From contig CM060684.1 of the NCBI GenBank assembly GCA_030686995.1, positions 9,507,897 to 9,571,896 on the forward strand: 64,000 bases of DNA, given 5' to 3'. Made by a program: the position numbers and the translations under genes. Each line of letters begins with the position of its first letter. The first letter of the stretch is position 1. Origin of the DNA: Artemisia argyi (lineage: Eukaryota > Streptophyta > Magnoliopsida > Asterales > Asteraceae). The notes beneath the pieces were generated by a model that made no database searches, was not told the DNA's origin, and worked only from the letters and a program-made list of their open reading frames with translations. Below, in pieces: positions 50,380 to 61,788 of the stretch.

Positions 50380-50900
50380 AGTACAAGGACCAAATTGTAA
50401 TTTCTGATTTTTTGAGGGACCATATTTGTAACTTTTCCAAACTAGTTCAAAGGACCATAATTGCCATATATGAATAGTACCAGGGTGTGTTTTGATATTT
50501 TTCCATTTTTTTATTTACCAAGGACTATTTCTGCCAAACTTGAAAACTTCAGGGATCAAATGTGTAATTTCTCCAAATCTTTTTCCAAGGGACTGAAAGT
50601 GGCAATTTATGAATTCCATGGACCAATGTTGACTTTTCCATCCAAAATAATCCACCAGGGACCAAATCTGCCAATTTCACAAACTCCAGGGACCTGTTTT
50701 GCCAATTTTGGATTTTGAGGGGTAGAAGTGTAATTTTCTCAAACTTTATCACCCAAGGACTTATTTTGATAAATTTTGACTTTTCTTTGCCTTGGGTTGA
50801 CTTTTCTTTGCTTTTTAAACTTCCAGGGACTAGATTTGACAACTTTTGAAAGTTGGGGGACTGAAACTGCCAATTATGCAAACTTTATGTGTTTTTCATC
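50380..50900. repeat. Degenerate GGGACC-type minisatellite in element 4 U3
   Basis: About ten diverged units of roughly 40-50 bp sharing AGGGACCAAAT and CTGCCAATTT-like cores, spaced across the U3 upstream of the TATA box. Confidence 0.6.
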
Positions 50901-51039
50901 TGTTTTTGGTATTTTTGCATTTGAAACATGTAAAACACTTTCCTGGGATATTTTCACTATTTTGATTCATTATTGAGTGTTTTTGGATGTTTTGGCAGTT
51001 CAGAATTGGTAAAAATGATGAGTATTTACACACTCATCA

Positions 51040-53700
51040 TTGGTGAATAATCATAGGTTTATAAGTAAATCGTAAGTACATAAGCCACAAGTAATAAGTA
51101 AACCGACAAAAATGTCAAAAAAAAATGCTACATTGGCTCTTAAGCTCATGACCCCGAAGCTAGACTTAGTAATGGCCCCACCAGAGTGTTTACCAGACAC
51201 TCAATTCGTTAAGACATGAAATGCATTCGTCCCGCTTAGAGCAACCCAAACACGAATGGAGGCGTCACCCTCGATAGATCTATCCACTCACTCTCGCTTA
51301 GCAATATAATTAACGGTCAATGATATATAAGGGGACTTAACTTGGTAGTAAGGCAACTTAAGCAATGTATGGAATTTGATATACTTGGGCATGTACAAAA
51401 ATAATTGTGCAATGTATTCTCCCCCGTGGGATTTAAAATCAAGTAAGTAATTAAAACGGGGCTATGAGAACTCACCTGGAGTGATAGTACAAAGATGGTA
51501 CAACGATGGTAAAGAAATCGGGACAATGAGGCGCGAACACTAGCCGCAACCTAAATGAATAATCGTGATCTAATTTAGATCATGCCGTGATGTAATGAAT
51601 GCACATGCACATGATACCTATACCACTCGTAACTTGGAAATACTGGTTATTGTCAAATAAAATACTTTCCATACTTAGGAAAAATAAGTCCAAATAGAGT
51701 TATAAAAACTTGTCGTATTATATATCGTATAAAAATGTTAGCGTTATATCTCCTCGTATTGAAAACCTTAAAATAACGTCGTTAAGTCGTATAAATATTC
51801 TTTTGGGTCGTACGTATTTCATTTGTTAAGAATATTGTCCTTAGTAACATTTCTAGAAAATATACCATTTAGTGCGTAAGTTATTATTTTCTAGTAGTGA
51901 CTATATATATATATAGTTTTGACGATGTTAAAACGCGTATAACTTGGTCGTTTTAGGTTCATTTTCCTCGTTCTTTATATCCACGGATTCGTTTTTGTAT
52001 ATACTAATATATTTTTGATAACTCGGCTCCTCTAGGTTACGTTTAACATCTCTTTTTATCCGTCGAAAACTGCCAAACAGCATGCAGTTTTTATAAAAAT
52101 AGTTTTCGTCGTTAAATTTACAAAAATCATATCTCCTTCGTTATAAGCTCGTTTTAATCCGTTCTTTCGCCAAAAGTTTCGTTTTTGAAAGTATTTTCTA
52201 AATCTTTGGTCAAAATTTAACCACCATCTACTGATTTTCCCACGAATCAAAAATAGGGACAGTAGGTATTCTTATTGTTTCAAAAATCATTTCTAGGGTT
52301 CTAATCTAGTTCCATCTTCAATCAAACCACTTTCAATCACCACAAAGCTAATCTAATCCTACCATACACCTTCTTAGGGTGTCATGGGTCCTTAAACATC
52401 ATCAATCCACTAGGTCTAACAAGGGTTTCTCATGTGTTCATTTCTAGGGCTCAAAGTTAAGTATGTACAAAATAGAGTGGTATAAATCATTATATGCATG
52501 AGTTCTTGTAAGAAAAGTATATAACCATAGTAATAACTTGTAAAAATTATAAAAATGAGTTTGTTAACTTACTTGAAGGTTTAGGGAGTTTAGATGATGA
52601 AAAACCTACTAATCCTTGAGTTTCTATTTCAAAACTCCAACAAGGATGACTAAGTGAACAAGTTTACACCTAGATCTTGGAAAATTTGTTGTTCTTGCTC
52701 CTTCTTCTTGCTTAGGTCGATTATACCAAAAGAGAAAATGAGAGAAAAAGTAGTTTACTTGCACTTTGAATGAAAATTGTGAGAAAATGGATGAAAAGGT
52801 TTAATATATACTTAGGGGACAAAAGTTAGGTTAGCATTTAATTTGGTTGGTGAGATTTAAGCATGTGAAGACTAGGAGGGGGGGGGGGGGGCGGTTATGA
52901 AAGGAGGGAAAGGGGGGTTATGTTGGGTAATTATTTAGGGAGTTAGTGGTAAGATTGTGTAGTATTTGGTTAGTTTTAGGTGTAATCGGGTACCGGGTTT
53001 GCTAGAAATAAATTTTATTGAAGTTATTCGGGACATAATAAAGTCGTAAAAATTATAAAAATATGTCGGGTACAAGTACGGAGAGTTCGGGTGATTATTG
53101 TTTAATTTCTACGAAAACCGTCGTCATTTTAGTAAACTTACGTTAATAATTAAAATAATTCTCCAAAATACCGGGTAAATTAATATTATAAATTTTTATA
53201 TTATAAAAATGAATATAAAAATATATTGGGATCGTAGTCGGGAGTGTCGGACGTGTTAGCCACATTATTGGTCGCGTGTTAACGTTTATTTAAAAATAAA
53301 CATACGTAAAAGTTAATTATACCAAAAGTATTATTTTAATTATCCTACGAGTGGAATAGTATGCAAGTGCCCTAATGATGATACGCAGATTATTTCTAGT
53401 CCATATGAAATGTCCCAAATGATAATGCATGAATTCGCTCTTGAACCAATACGGTTACGCGAATTTAAATACTCGTAAACAAATTTTACGATGACATGAG
53501 TAATGCACGTGAATAGTGATATTTCTTCCGGAAATGAATAGTGTCAAGTGAATAGTAAAAATTTCTGAACGCTTCTCAGAATGTCGAATTGACCTCGAAA
53601 ACGATGAATAGTGATCGATGAATAGTAAATGATGAATAGTAACTTGTGAATAGTAAATTGTCGAGGTTTGGAAAATGACCGGAAATTACGAGTTGTGACA
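51040..53700 (-). repeat. Element 3 5' LTR, second piece
   Basis: Resumes with the second TTGGT copy (51040-51044), matches 16928-19578, ends GTTGTGACA at 53700, then TTTAT. The G run at 52877-52891 is longer than in the partner LTR. Confidence 0.92.
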
Positions 53701-55404
53701 TTTATCATTGCAATGTTAGTCCTTTAGACTAACGATCGTTTATCATGGCTACATACAATGACAAAAAGTAACAAGTTCGATGACTTTTATTATTTTTAAA
53801 ATTTATGTACGTTTTTTACACGCTTTTGCACACATTTTTATACACGTTTTTAAACACATTTTTATACACGTTTATACACACGTTTTTATACACGTTTTTA
53901 TGCATGTTTTTATATGGATTTTAATACACACATTTGTATACACATTTTATGCACGTTTTTACACACACGTTTTTAAAATATTTCAATACATACATTTCTA
54001 TACGTTTTCGTCTGTTTTTTTACGTTTTCGTTTTTTTATGTTTTCAGACGTTTTTTACATTTTCGTCCGTTATTTTACATTTCCTCCATTTTTTTACGTT
54101 TTCGCCCGTTTTTTTATGTTTTCGTCAGTTTTTTACGTTGTCGCCCGTCTTATTACGTTTTCGTCTGTTTTTTTACGTTTTCGTTTGTTTTTTTTACGTT
54201 TTCGCATTTTTTTTACGTTTCCGTCTATTTTTTTTACATCTTCATCCATTTTTTTACGCTTTCGCTCGTTTTATTACGTTTTTGCTATTTTTTTACGTTT
54301 TTGCCTTTTTTTTTACGTTTATGCATTTTTTTAAACTTTTTTGTCCGGTTAATTTTAGCCCGTTTTTTACGTTTTCGTATGTTTTTTACATTTTCGTCAG
54401 GTTAATTTAAAAACAGATGCAAACGTAAAAATAACAGACGTTTAAAAGGGACAACATACAAAAACGTAAAAAAGGGATTAAAATTAAGCGAACGAAAACG
54501 TAAAAAAATAGACGAAAACGTAAAAAAACGGGAGAAAACATAATAAAATGGGCGAAAGCATAAAAAAACAGACCAACGCGTAAAAAAACGGACGAAAACG
54601 TAAAAAAATTAGACGAAAATGTAAAAAAAGGGCGAAAACGTAAAAAAAACAGATGAAAACGTAAAAAAAACGGACGAAAACGTAAAAAAGGGGTGAAAAA
54701 GTAAAAAAACAGACGAAAACGTAAAAAAAATGGGCGAAAACGTAAAAAAAACATACGAAAACGTAAAAAAGTGACGAAAACGTAAATAAACGGGCGAAAA
54801 CGTAAAAAACTGACGAAAACGTAAAAAAAGGGACAAAAATGTAAAAAAACAGAGGAAAACGTAAAAAATTGTCGAAAACATAAAAAATGTGTGAAAACAT
54901 AAAAAAATAAAAACGTAAAAAAACAGACGAAAACGTATAAAAATGTATGTATTGAAATATTTTAAAAACGTGTATAAAAACGTGTGTATAAAAACGTGCA
55001 TAAAAACGTGTATACAAATGTGTGTATAAAAATCCGTATAAAAACATGCATAAAACGTGTATAAAAACGTGTGTATAAACGTGTATAAAAATGTGTATAA
55101 AAACGTGTATAAAAATGTGTGCAAAAACGTGTAAAAAACGTACATAAATTTTAAAAATAATAAAAGTCATCTAACTTGTTACTTTTTGTCATTGTATGTA
55201 GCCATGATAAATGATCGTTAGTCTAAAGGACTAACATTGCAATGATAAACCTAACGATCGTTAGTTTATGCTGCCCCAGTAGGTCAAACAGGTCACCGCT
55301 ACACGCAATGAACGGACTTTGCAAGTTCATTGACAGACTGAAAAAAAAGCCTACATACAATAGTAAAAAGTGACAAGTTAAATACATTTTCAGGTAATTT
55401 GCCC
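53701..55404. mobile_element. MULE-like foldback FB1, remainder
   Basis: Continues the left arm from 16592. It is a near-perfect inverted repeat with centre about 54415. The outer arms are unique sequence (ending 55404 with CAGGTAATTTGCCC). The inner arms are arrays of an 18-20 bp unit with ACGTTTTCGTC (53990-54400) and its complement (54480-54930), flanked by CACGTTTTTATACA-type units. Without element 3 the foldback is 1861 bp. It encodes no transposase. Confidence 0.82.
53990..54930. repeat. Inverted ACGTTTTCGTC minisatellite array of FB1
   Basis: Units like TTTTTTACGTTTTCGTCCG run left to centre, and the complement CGGACGAAAACGTAAAAAA runs right. Unit length varies through the T/A run. 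Long Phe-rich ORFs on both strands are by-products. Confidence 0.88.
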
Positions 55405-55662
55405 ATTATTTTATGTTGTATGAAACATTGGTAGTATAAAAGAAAAAAAAAAAAGATTTATGATGTAAGTTGATTTGAAATCATTCATGACGTATTATGG
55501 GAAATATATAAACGTGATTGAAAACATAGCAGCAGCAAAAGTTAAGTCCGACTTTTTCGGATTGATTGAGGGATATATATAGACACAAGTTGCAAGTACG
55601 TCAATTTTTATCATCATTTCCACGTATGATACAATATAAATATGTATATGTTTTAAATTCTA
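55405..55662. other. Unassigned AT-rich gap
   Basis: Flanking DNA right of FB1. No gene or repeat recognised. Confidence 0.5.
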
Positions 55663-56329
55663 GGGGTTTTTGCATATATATGTCATTCCGAAAATGCATA
55701 ATTGCATATATATCCAAGAGTACGGATCATTTAAAAAGTCAAATCTTTTACAAAGTCTAAAAAGTGTTAACAACCGTCGGATCAAAAGAGTCTTAGATAA
55801 AATGATGTGCTTTTTTTTTTACTTAGGGGGCATCTTTGTCATTTTGCTGATAAACTATCTTCATCTTTATTTCTTATCGCCTCTCTCATCTTTATTTCTG
55901 TATCAGATCCTCAATCTCAAATTCAAAAATGATCAGTCATCATCATCAATCCGACCCGTCATCATCATCAATCCGATCCGTCAAATGGAAGAACCACTGT
56001 CAAACAATCTTCGACTCGTCACCGCTCCTCCGCCGTCAAATGGAAGAGCCCAACATCACCGCTCCTCCGCCGTACAGTGATGACATAATCGGAGGTTGAC
56101 GAATTTTTTGAGAAGTGTGTTTCTTTTGTGTTGGTGTACAAGTTTTTATGCATAGGGTTACCACTTCCAGTGTGTCTCCTATCATCAGTTTCATAGATCC
56201 AAATTCTTTTTGAATTTTTTTGGGTAAAGTATGTGAAATGTAGCATTGCTCATACTCAACATTGCCATTTTTCTTTATAAAAATACCAGTGAGCTAGCAA
56301 GTATGTTTTGCACTTCTGTGTGTGCAAAA

Positions 56330-57075
56330 TATAGGTTCATTAATAAAAAAAAATGGTTCATCAATAAATCAATTAAAATAAAGGTTCATCAATAAAAAAT
56401 ATTGTTCATCAATAAAAATAAAGATTCATTAATAAAAAAAATGGTTCGTCAATAGAAGACATTGTTCGTCAATTAAAATAATGGTTCATCAACAAAAGAC
56501 ATTGTTCATTAATTAAAATAAAGGTTCATCAATAAAAAATATTGTTCATCAGTTCTCTTAATTTTTGTTCAACAATTAAATCACAATGTTCATCAATAAA
56601 AAATAACATTCATCAGTTATTTTTTATAATTTTCAGCAGTTTTCAAAAAAATAACGTTCATCGGTTATTTTTTATATTGTTCATAAGTTATTTCTTATAA
56701 CGTTCATCAATTATATTTTATAATATTCAGCAGTTTTTGAAAAAATAACGTTCACCAGTTATTTTTTATAAGGTTCATCAGTTATTTTTTTATAATGTTC
56801 AGCAGTTTTCGAAAAAATAACGTTCATAAGTTCTTTTTTATAACGTTCATCAGTTATATTTTATAATGTTCAGCAGTTTTTGAAAAAATAACGTTCATCA
56901 GTTATTTTTTATAAGGTTCATTTGTTATTTTTAATAAGGTTCATCAGTTATTTTTTTTTATAATGTTCAGCAGTTTTCGAAAAAATAACGTTCATCAGTT
57001 ATTTTTTATAACGTTCATCAGTTATCTTTTTATACCGTTCATCAGTTATTTTTTATACCGTTCATCAGTTATTGT
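56330..57075. repeat. TTCATC-type degenerate tandem repeats
   Basis: First GGTTCATCAATAAAAA-type units (56330-56560), then AACGTTCATCAGTTATTTTTTATA-like units mixed with TGTTCAGCAGTTTTCGAAAAAA units in higher-order alternation (56570-57075). Confidence 0.85.
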
Positions 57076-57636
57076 TCATCTTTAACGTGCGATATCTCAC
57101 TCATATCATATCGGATTTGAGTGATTTAAATTTTTGGGTAAAGAATGGCCAAAAATCTACAACTTTCGTGTTTCAAGTTTTGCAAAATTTGGCCTTTAAA
57201 CTAGACAAAATTAGAACCGAAAATACCGAATATTTCAAGAAAATCAATAACAATTAAAAAATTTGAAAAAAAAATTACGATTTATATATCATAATGCATA
57301 CCAAATTAGATTTATATATCATAATGCATACCAAATTAAAGAGAATTTAATTTAAAAAATTATGGTGAAATCGGTTTTACATAAAACTTTGTCGTTTGAA
57401 AGTTATTTACGTTTGAAGTTTTGAGGTGGAATAAAAAAAATGGGTTAAAAGGACCAAAATACCCTCTAACCGAATTTAATAAAGAAAAGAGAGGGAGTGT
57501 GGTGATGGACACTTGTCAAATTATGAGTGGCTTTTTAGCCTTTTTAATTTACTCTACTTTGTAAGGGAGCACATCTCATATATCCAAAGCATTCATAAAA
57601 ATCATTGTATTATATGCATAAGAAACATGTACAAAG

Positions 57637-58306
57637 TAGGGGTGAGCAAACAAAACCGAAAAAACCGAAACCGAAAAAACCGACCGAAACTAAAAACCGA
57701 TGGTTCGGTTTTTAATTTTTCAAAAACCGAAATATACGGTTCGGTTTCGGTTTTCGTCCAAAAACCGAGCCGAACCGATTTTATTATATAATAATATATA
57801 ATTAATATAATATTAGTAAATAACTAAATAAATCAAATTTATAAACTCATATTCATTTTGTGGGTAGATTTATAAAATGTTTATCATAACGTTTATTTTA
57901 TATGCGTGTTTGTCGTGTCGTGTGTTTACTTGAGAATATATCAATAAATATATAACGATGATCATACTATGTGTATGTTCACCTGCATGTGTGTGTTTCA
58001 TCTATATGTGTAATTATAGAATTATGCAATAAACATTATTATGCTTACATTGACAAGAAAAAAGTAAATAAAAATAACCAATTTTCTATGTAATACAAGT
58101 TTTTTGGTATAAATTTGTCATGCCCAAATATAAACGGTTAGAAATCGAAAAAACCGAAAAATCGAACCGAAACTGATGATAAACCGAAAAAACCGAACCG
58201 CTAAAAACATAACGATTTTAGTTTTGGGTTTTATAAAAACCGAAATATTCGGTTCGGTTTCGGTTTTAGCCAAAAACCGACCCAAACCGAACCGTGCACA
58301 CCCTTA
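57637..58306. mobile_element. hAT-like MITE with CCGAAACC repeats
   Basis: Ends TAGGGGTGAGCAAA and (inverted) TAAGGGTGTGCACGG. Flanks GTACAAAG and ATACAAAT agree at 6 of 8 positions. Both ends carry arrays of AAACCGAACCG-type units in inverted order. No ORF. It lies inside 55663-58366. Confidence 0.65.
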
Positions 58307-58366
58307 ATACAAATGATATATATATGTAATTATTCACTTTGGGAGAGATATATATGCAATTTTGCC

Positions 58367-59211
58367 TAAATTTCTACGTTTTTACATCCATCGTAGTATT
58401 TTGGTTGCAATATTTATAGGTAAAGTTATTTGTTTCGATATAAAAATGAGGAAAGATCATTTATATATCAAAAGATTCTTACATACTAAGAGATAAATTT
58501 TAGTTATTTATTTTGCTGTTCTAAAAAAATAAAGGTAAATTAACTAATATTTTACTTAAAAATCCCATTATATCTAGATTTTATAATTTAAATATGTCAT
58601 GAACCGTTAATCGTTAGAAAAAATAAATTATAACATCGCGACGAATATTTTATTATCATTCAATAGACGGGAACCTTCATATACCTTTGACGAATTATTT
58701 TTCTTTTTGTTTTTGTATATTTTTCTTGCAATGCTGAAATTCAAATGACATATCACATGTGATTTACCACTAATATGTAGTTATGTTAGTTTTACTAAAT
58801 GTTTAAAGAGAGGTAATTAGGAGACCTAAAAAATATGCATAAATTTATGTCTAAACATGTGTGGCATCATCCTATTGTCTGCAGCCAAGGGAATCACTTT
58901 TTCACAAACTAACAATATCATGTCACATAAGTTTAGGCATATATTTATGTCTACCCATCATTTTTCATGTTTAAATATTCGAGTTGGGTACAATTGAGTC
59001 GAGCTTTCGTCAAGTAGCTCGATCTTTAATTCAAATCGAGCTAGTTCGAGTCGACTTTATCGAACTATAATCCCGAGCCCATATAGTAAAATCGATAAGA
59101 TTAAGGAGTCGAGCTTGAACTTTTAAAGACTCAACTCGAGTTACATCCCTGTTAGATTAGTTGAGCGACATAGATTATAAAATCATGCAATGCGTGTACA
59201 ATTATTTTATT
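58367..59211. other. Non-coding gap with small repeat remnants
   Basis: AT-rich, with no gene. It holds an imperfect inverted repeat (about 58834-58963) and a GAGCTCGA-rich segment (58985-59155) ending ACATCCCTG, which looks like one end of another small hAT-like element. Confidence 0.4.
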
Positions 59212-61631
59212 GGGTAAATTGCAAATTCTATCCCTAATGTTTCCCGAAAACTCTATGAATACCCCGAGGGAAAATTTGTTACAAAACAGCCACTAATATT
59301 TATATTTTTTTTGCAAAACAACCACCAAGAGCCACTGTTTGCTAACGAGCGTTAGTGCTCTCGTTGGTCAAGGTCAAAAGGCATGTGAAATGACTATATA
59401 CTTTAAAAAAAAAAAAAAAAAAATTGGAAGTTGTGTTATTGTCCCCCACATCACAAACACAGCCACTTCCACCACCACCACCCCCCTCTACCACCACAAA
59501 ACCAACACCATCACCCTCTAGCGACCACCACCATCCTCTACCGCCACACAAATGTTCTCCAGTTTTCTTGCCATTTTTATGACCATCACACTTGAGCTGA
59601 AAATATACACGTCTATTGTTGAGTTTAGGCAACTTTCACAATCACTTGATTCTTACATTCATAATCATTCTTAATTTGAGAATCGAATATTCATTTGTTC
59701 TAGTATAAATGAATATAGCCTATAAATCAAAATATCAATGGTGAAAACTAAAGATACGCAACATGGTTATTCAAAATACACGATGTATGCAACATACTTT
59801 TAAAATTAACATTGTACGCAATTTACTTTCAAATTTGGTGCAATGCACGTAATATGACCAGAAACCAGCAGGTTACCAGGTTTTAAACTTTGAAAATTGA
59901 CAGGATTGGTCCCTGTGGCTTGCGTTGACATTCACCGGTCATCCATTGACTTTTTTTTTATCACTTAGAAAAGCTACAGTAATTGTCCTTATGTTCCATG
60001 TGGCTTCCATTTTCGTCCGTTTTTTAGGTTTCCTTCCATTTTTTTAAGTTTTCATTCGTTTATACATTTTTATCCGTTTTCGTTGGTAATTACACGTCTT
60101 CGTAGGATTTTTTTACGTTTTCGTCTGTAATTATATGTTTTCGTTCATTTTTATACATCTTTATCCGTTTTTGAACGTTTTAGTCCCTTTTTTACGTTTT
60201 AATCCGTTTTTTAAAGTTTTCGTCCATTTTTTACATTTACGATTTTTTTTTAAAATTTTATTATTAAAAAAAAAAATAATTTTGTTATAAAAATTTTATT
60301 AAAAAAATGACAATAAAATTAAAAAATGTTAATTTTAATTTTAAATCACGATTTTGACACCTTTTTAGTCCGAATCATAAAAAGTGTAAAACACAAAAGT
60401 TGTTTGGAATGATGTTTTTCATGAAGACTCGCGAGATTTTAACTTGAAAATGCAAAACAAGTGCTGTTTACTATCGAAACTTAAGCAACTTTCAACCAAA
60501 TTCATAACTTATAAACATATAAACGCTTGTAAATTTTATAACTTGTATAAATCAACAAACTTATTTGAAAAAATGGACGAAAACGGATAAAACGTTTAAA
60601 ATAGATAAAAAGCTATGAAAACGTGAAGAATACAGATGAAAATGTTAAAAATGGATGAAAACGCATTCGTCCATTCTTACACGTTTTAGTCCATTTTTTC
60701 ATGTTTTTGTCCGTTTTTCACGTTTTATTCCGTTTTTTCATGTATTCATCTGTTTTTATACGTTTTCGTCCGTTTTTACATGTTTTCGTATGTTTTTACA
60801 TGTTTTCGTCTGTATTTTTCACGTCTTCATACATTAATTTTATTCATTTTAAATGTTTTTATCCGCTTTATCCATTTTTTCAAATAAGTTTGATGATGTA
60901 CACAAGTTATAAAATTTACAAGCGTTTATAAGTTTATAAGTTATGATTTGGTTGAAAATTGCTTAAGTTTTGGTAGTAAAGAGCACTTGTTTTGCATTTT
61001 CAAGTTAAAATCCCGCGATTCTAGATGGAAAACATCATTCCGAACAAGTTTCATGTTTTACATATTTTATGATTCGGAATAAAAAGGGGTAAAAATCGTG
61101 ATTTAAAATTAAAATTAACAGTTTTTTTAATTTTATTATCATTTTTTTTAATAAACTTAAAAAAAAAAAAAGTTTCCTAAGGGACCATAAGGACGAAAAT
61201 GGAAGCCACAGGGACCATAAGGACCATTACTATAACTTTTCTAAGTAATAAAAAAGTCAAAGGATGACCGGTGAAAGTCAACGCAAGCCACAGGGACCAT
61301 TCCTGTCAATTTTCAAAGTTTGAAACCTGGTTACCTGCTGGTTCCAGGTCATATTACGTACACCAAATTTGAAAGTAAATTGCGTACAATTGTAATTTTA
61401 AAAGTATGTTGCGTACATCGTGTCTTTTGAATAACCATGTTGCGTGTCTTTAGCTTTCACCAAAATATCAAATTGAGATATGTTCGGTTTTTGTACATAA
61501 AGCAATCTAATGGAGTGCTAGAGATTGGATGCTCATGAAAGTGTATGGATTACTCCTTTTGTAAAAAAATTTCTCTCAGGGTATTCTTTGCGTTTTTAGA
61601 AAATATTAGAGACATAATTTGCAATTTATCT
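59212..61631. mobile_element. MULE-like element carrying a nested foldback
   Basis: The left end GGGTAAATTGCAAATT (59212) is inverted at 61631. The inverted match covers about 70 bp, including GAATACCC and GGGAAAATTT-like segments. Flanks TATTTTATT and TAGTTTATT agree at 8 of 9. Inside the left arm are an inverted ACGAGCGTTAG segment (near 59344) and a CCACCA-rich stretch (59460-59550); the foldback 59739-61463 fills most of the rest. No transposase. Confidence 0.6.
59739..61463. mobile_element. MULE-like foldback FB2
   Basis: The left end TGGTGAAAACTAAAG is inverted at 61463, with an exact 9-bp target duplication AAATATCAA (59730-59738, 61464-61472). Long inverted arms meet near 60663. An ACGTTTTCGTC-type array lies at 60007-60240 in the left arm, and an inverted pair at 60570-60850 around the centre. 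The termini are unlike those of FB1. No ORF of its own. Confidence 0.85.
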
Positions 61632-61788
61632 TAGTTTATTTTATTTATCTAAATACACATTTTAATGTAAACTAATTAAACTAATTTAAAATATAATATA
61701 ATACTTTTGAGTATATAAAACAAATGATACATACTTCAAAATAAATTTATCTTTAAACAAAAAAGAAAAAGCAAACTATTGCTTGGTG
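61632..61788. other. Short AT-rich gap
   Basis: No feature recognised. Confidence 0.5.

Larger units (their letters stand above)
25353..51039 (-). mobile_element. Element 4: Athila-like Ty3/gypsy element, interrupted by element 5
   Basis: Minus-strand LTR element with target duplication TTGGT (25348-25352, 51040-51044). The 5' LTR (46977-51039) is complete. The 3' LTR (25353-28200) lacks 1215 bp of its transcriptional start side. Primer site tRNA-Asp-like. Gag, protease, reverse transcriptase and RNase H lie in one frame that was split by element 5; integrase follows after a one-base shift. No env-like ORF is seen after integrase. The alignable 2848 bp of the LTRs are equal in length with about six differences by eye. 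Athila placement rests on the primer site, DLGAS protease and FMDD reverse transcriptase. Confidence 0.9.
46977..51039 (-). repeat. Element 4 5' LTR (4063 bp)
   Basis: Minus strand begins TGATGAGTGTG (51039) and ends near GGATCAATCA (46977). It contains a TATA box (49930-49936), a degenerate GGGACC-type minisatellite (about 50380-50900) and a perfect 22-bp palindrome (48938-48959). The ORFs at 50044-50293 and 50461-50976 are repeat-driven and not genes. Confidence 0.92.
16593..53700 (-). mobile_element. Element 3: degenerate Ty3/gypsy chromovirus relative, host of elements 4 and 5
   Basis: Minus-strand LTR element with target duplication TTTAT on both sides (16588-16592, 53701-53705). 3' LTR 16593-19578, internal region 19579-25020, 5' LTR in two pieces (25021-25352 and 51040-53700) because element 4 inserted with duplication TTGGT. 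Net size without nested DNA is about 11.4 kb. The primer site, gag and chromodomain-like end resemble element 1, but pol is unreadable. The same family as element 5. Confidence 0.9.
55663..58366. mobile_element. TIR element (MULE-like) with TTCATC repeats
   Basis: The left end GGGGTTTTTGCATATATATG pairs with the right end (58316-58366) over about 50 bp with scattered mismatches. Flanks TAAATTCTA (55654-55662) and TAAATTTCTA (58367-58376) differ by one inserted base, fitting a 9-10 bp duplication. Inside are a CT-rich, leader-like stretch with ATG and short duplications (55855-56090), a long TTCATC repeat field (56330-57075), a 30-bp tandem duplication (57278-57339) and a hAT-like MITE. No transposase. 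Confidence 0.6.

Noticed and set aside
53780..55170. Long Phe/Val/Arg-rich ORFs on both strands (up to 228 codons)
   Set aside because: They translate the ACGTTTTCGTC minisatellite in every frame; no non-repeat protein sequence.
55670..56080. 136-codon plus-strand ORF
   Set aside because: Begins in the terminal inverted repeat of a DNA element; no recognised domain. Kept only as a possible captured leader.
55663..58366. Helitron
   Set aside because: No CTRR-type 3' end with hairpin; inverted termini and a flanking duplication fit a TIR element better.
59342..59632. Gly-rich minus-strand ORF
   Set aside because: Translation of a CCACCA-rich simple repeat inside a MULE-like arm.
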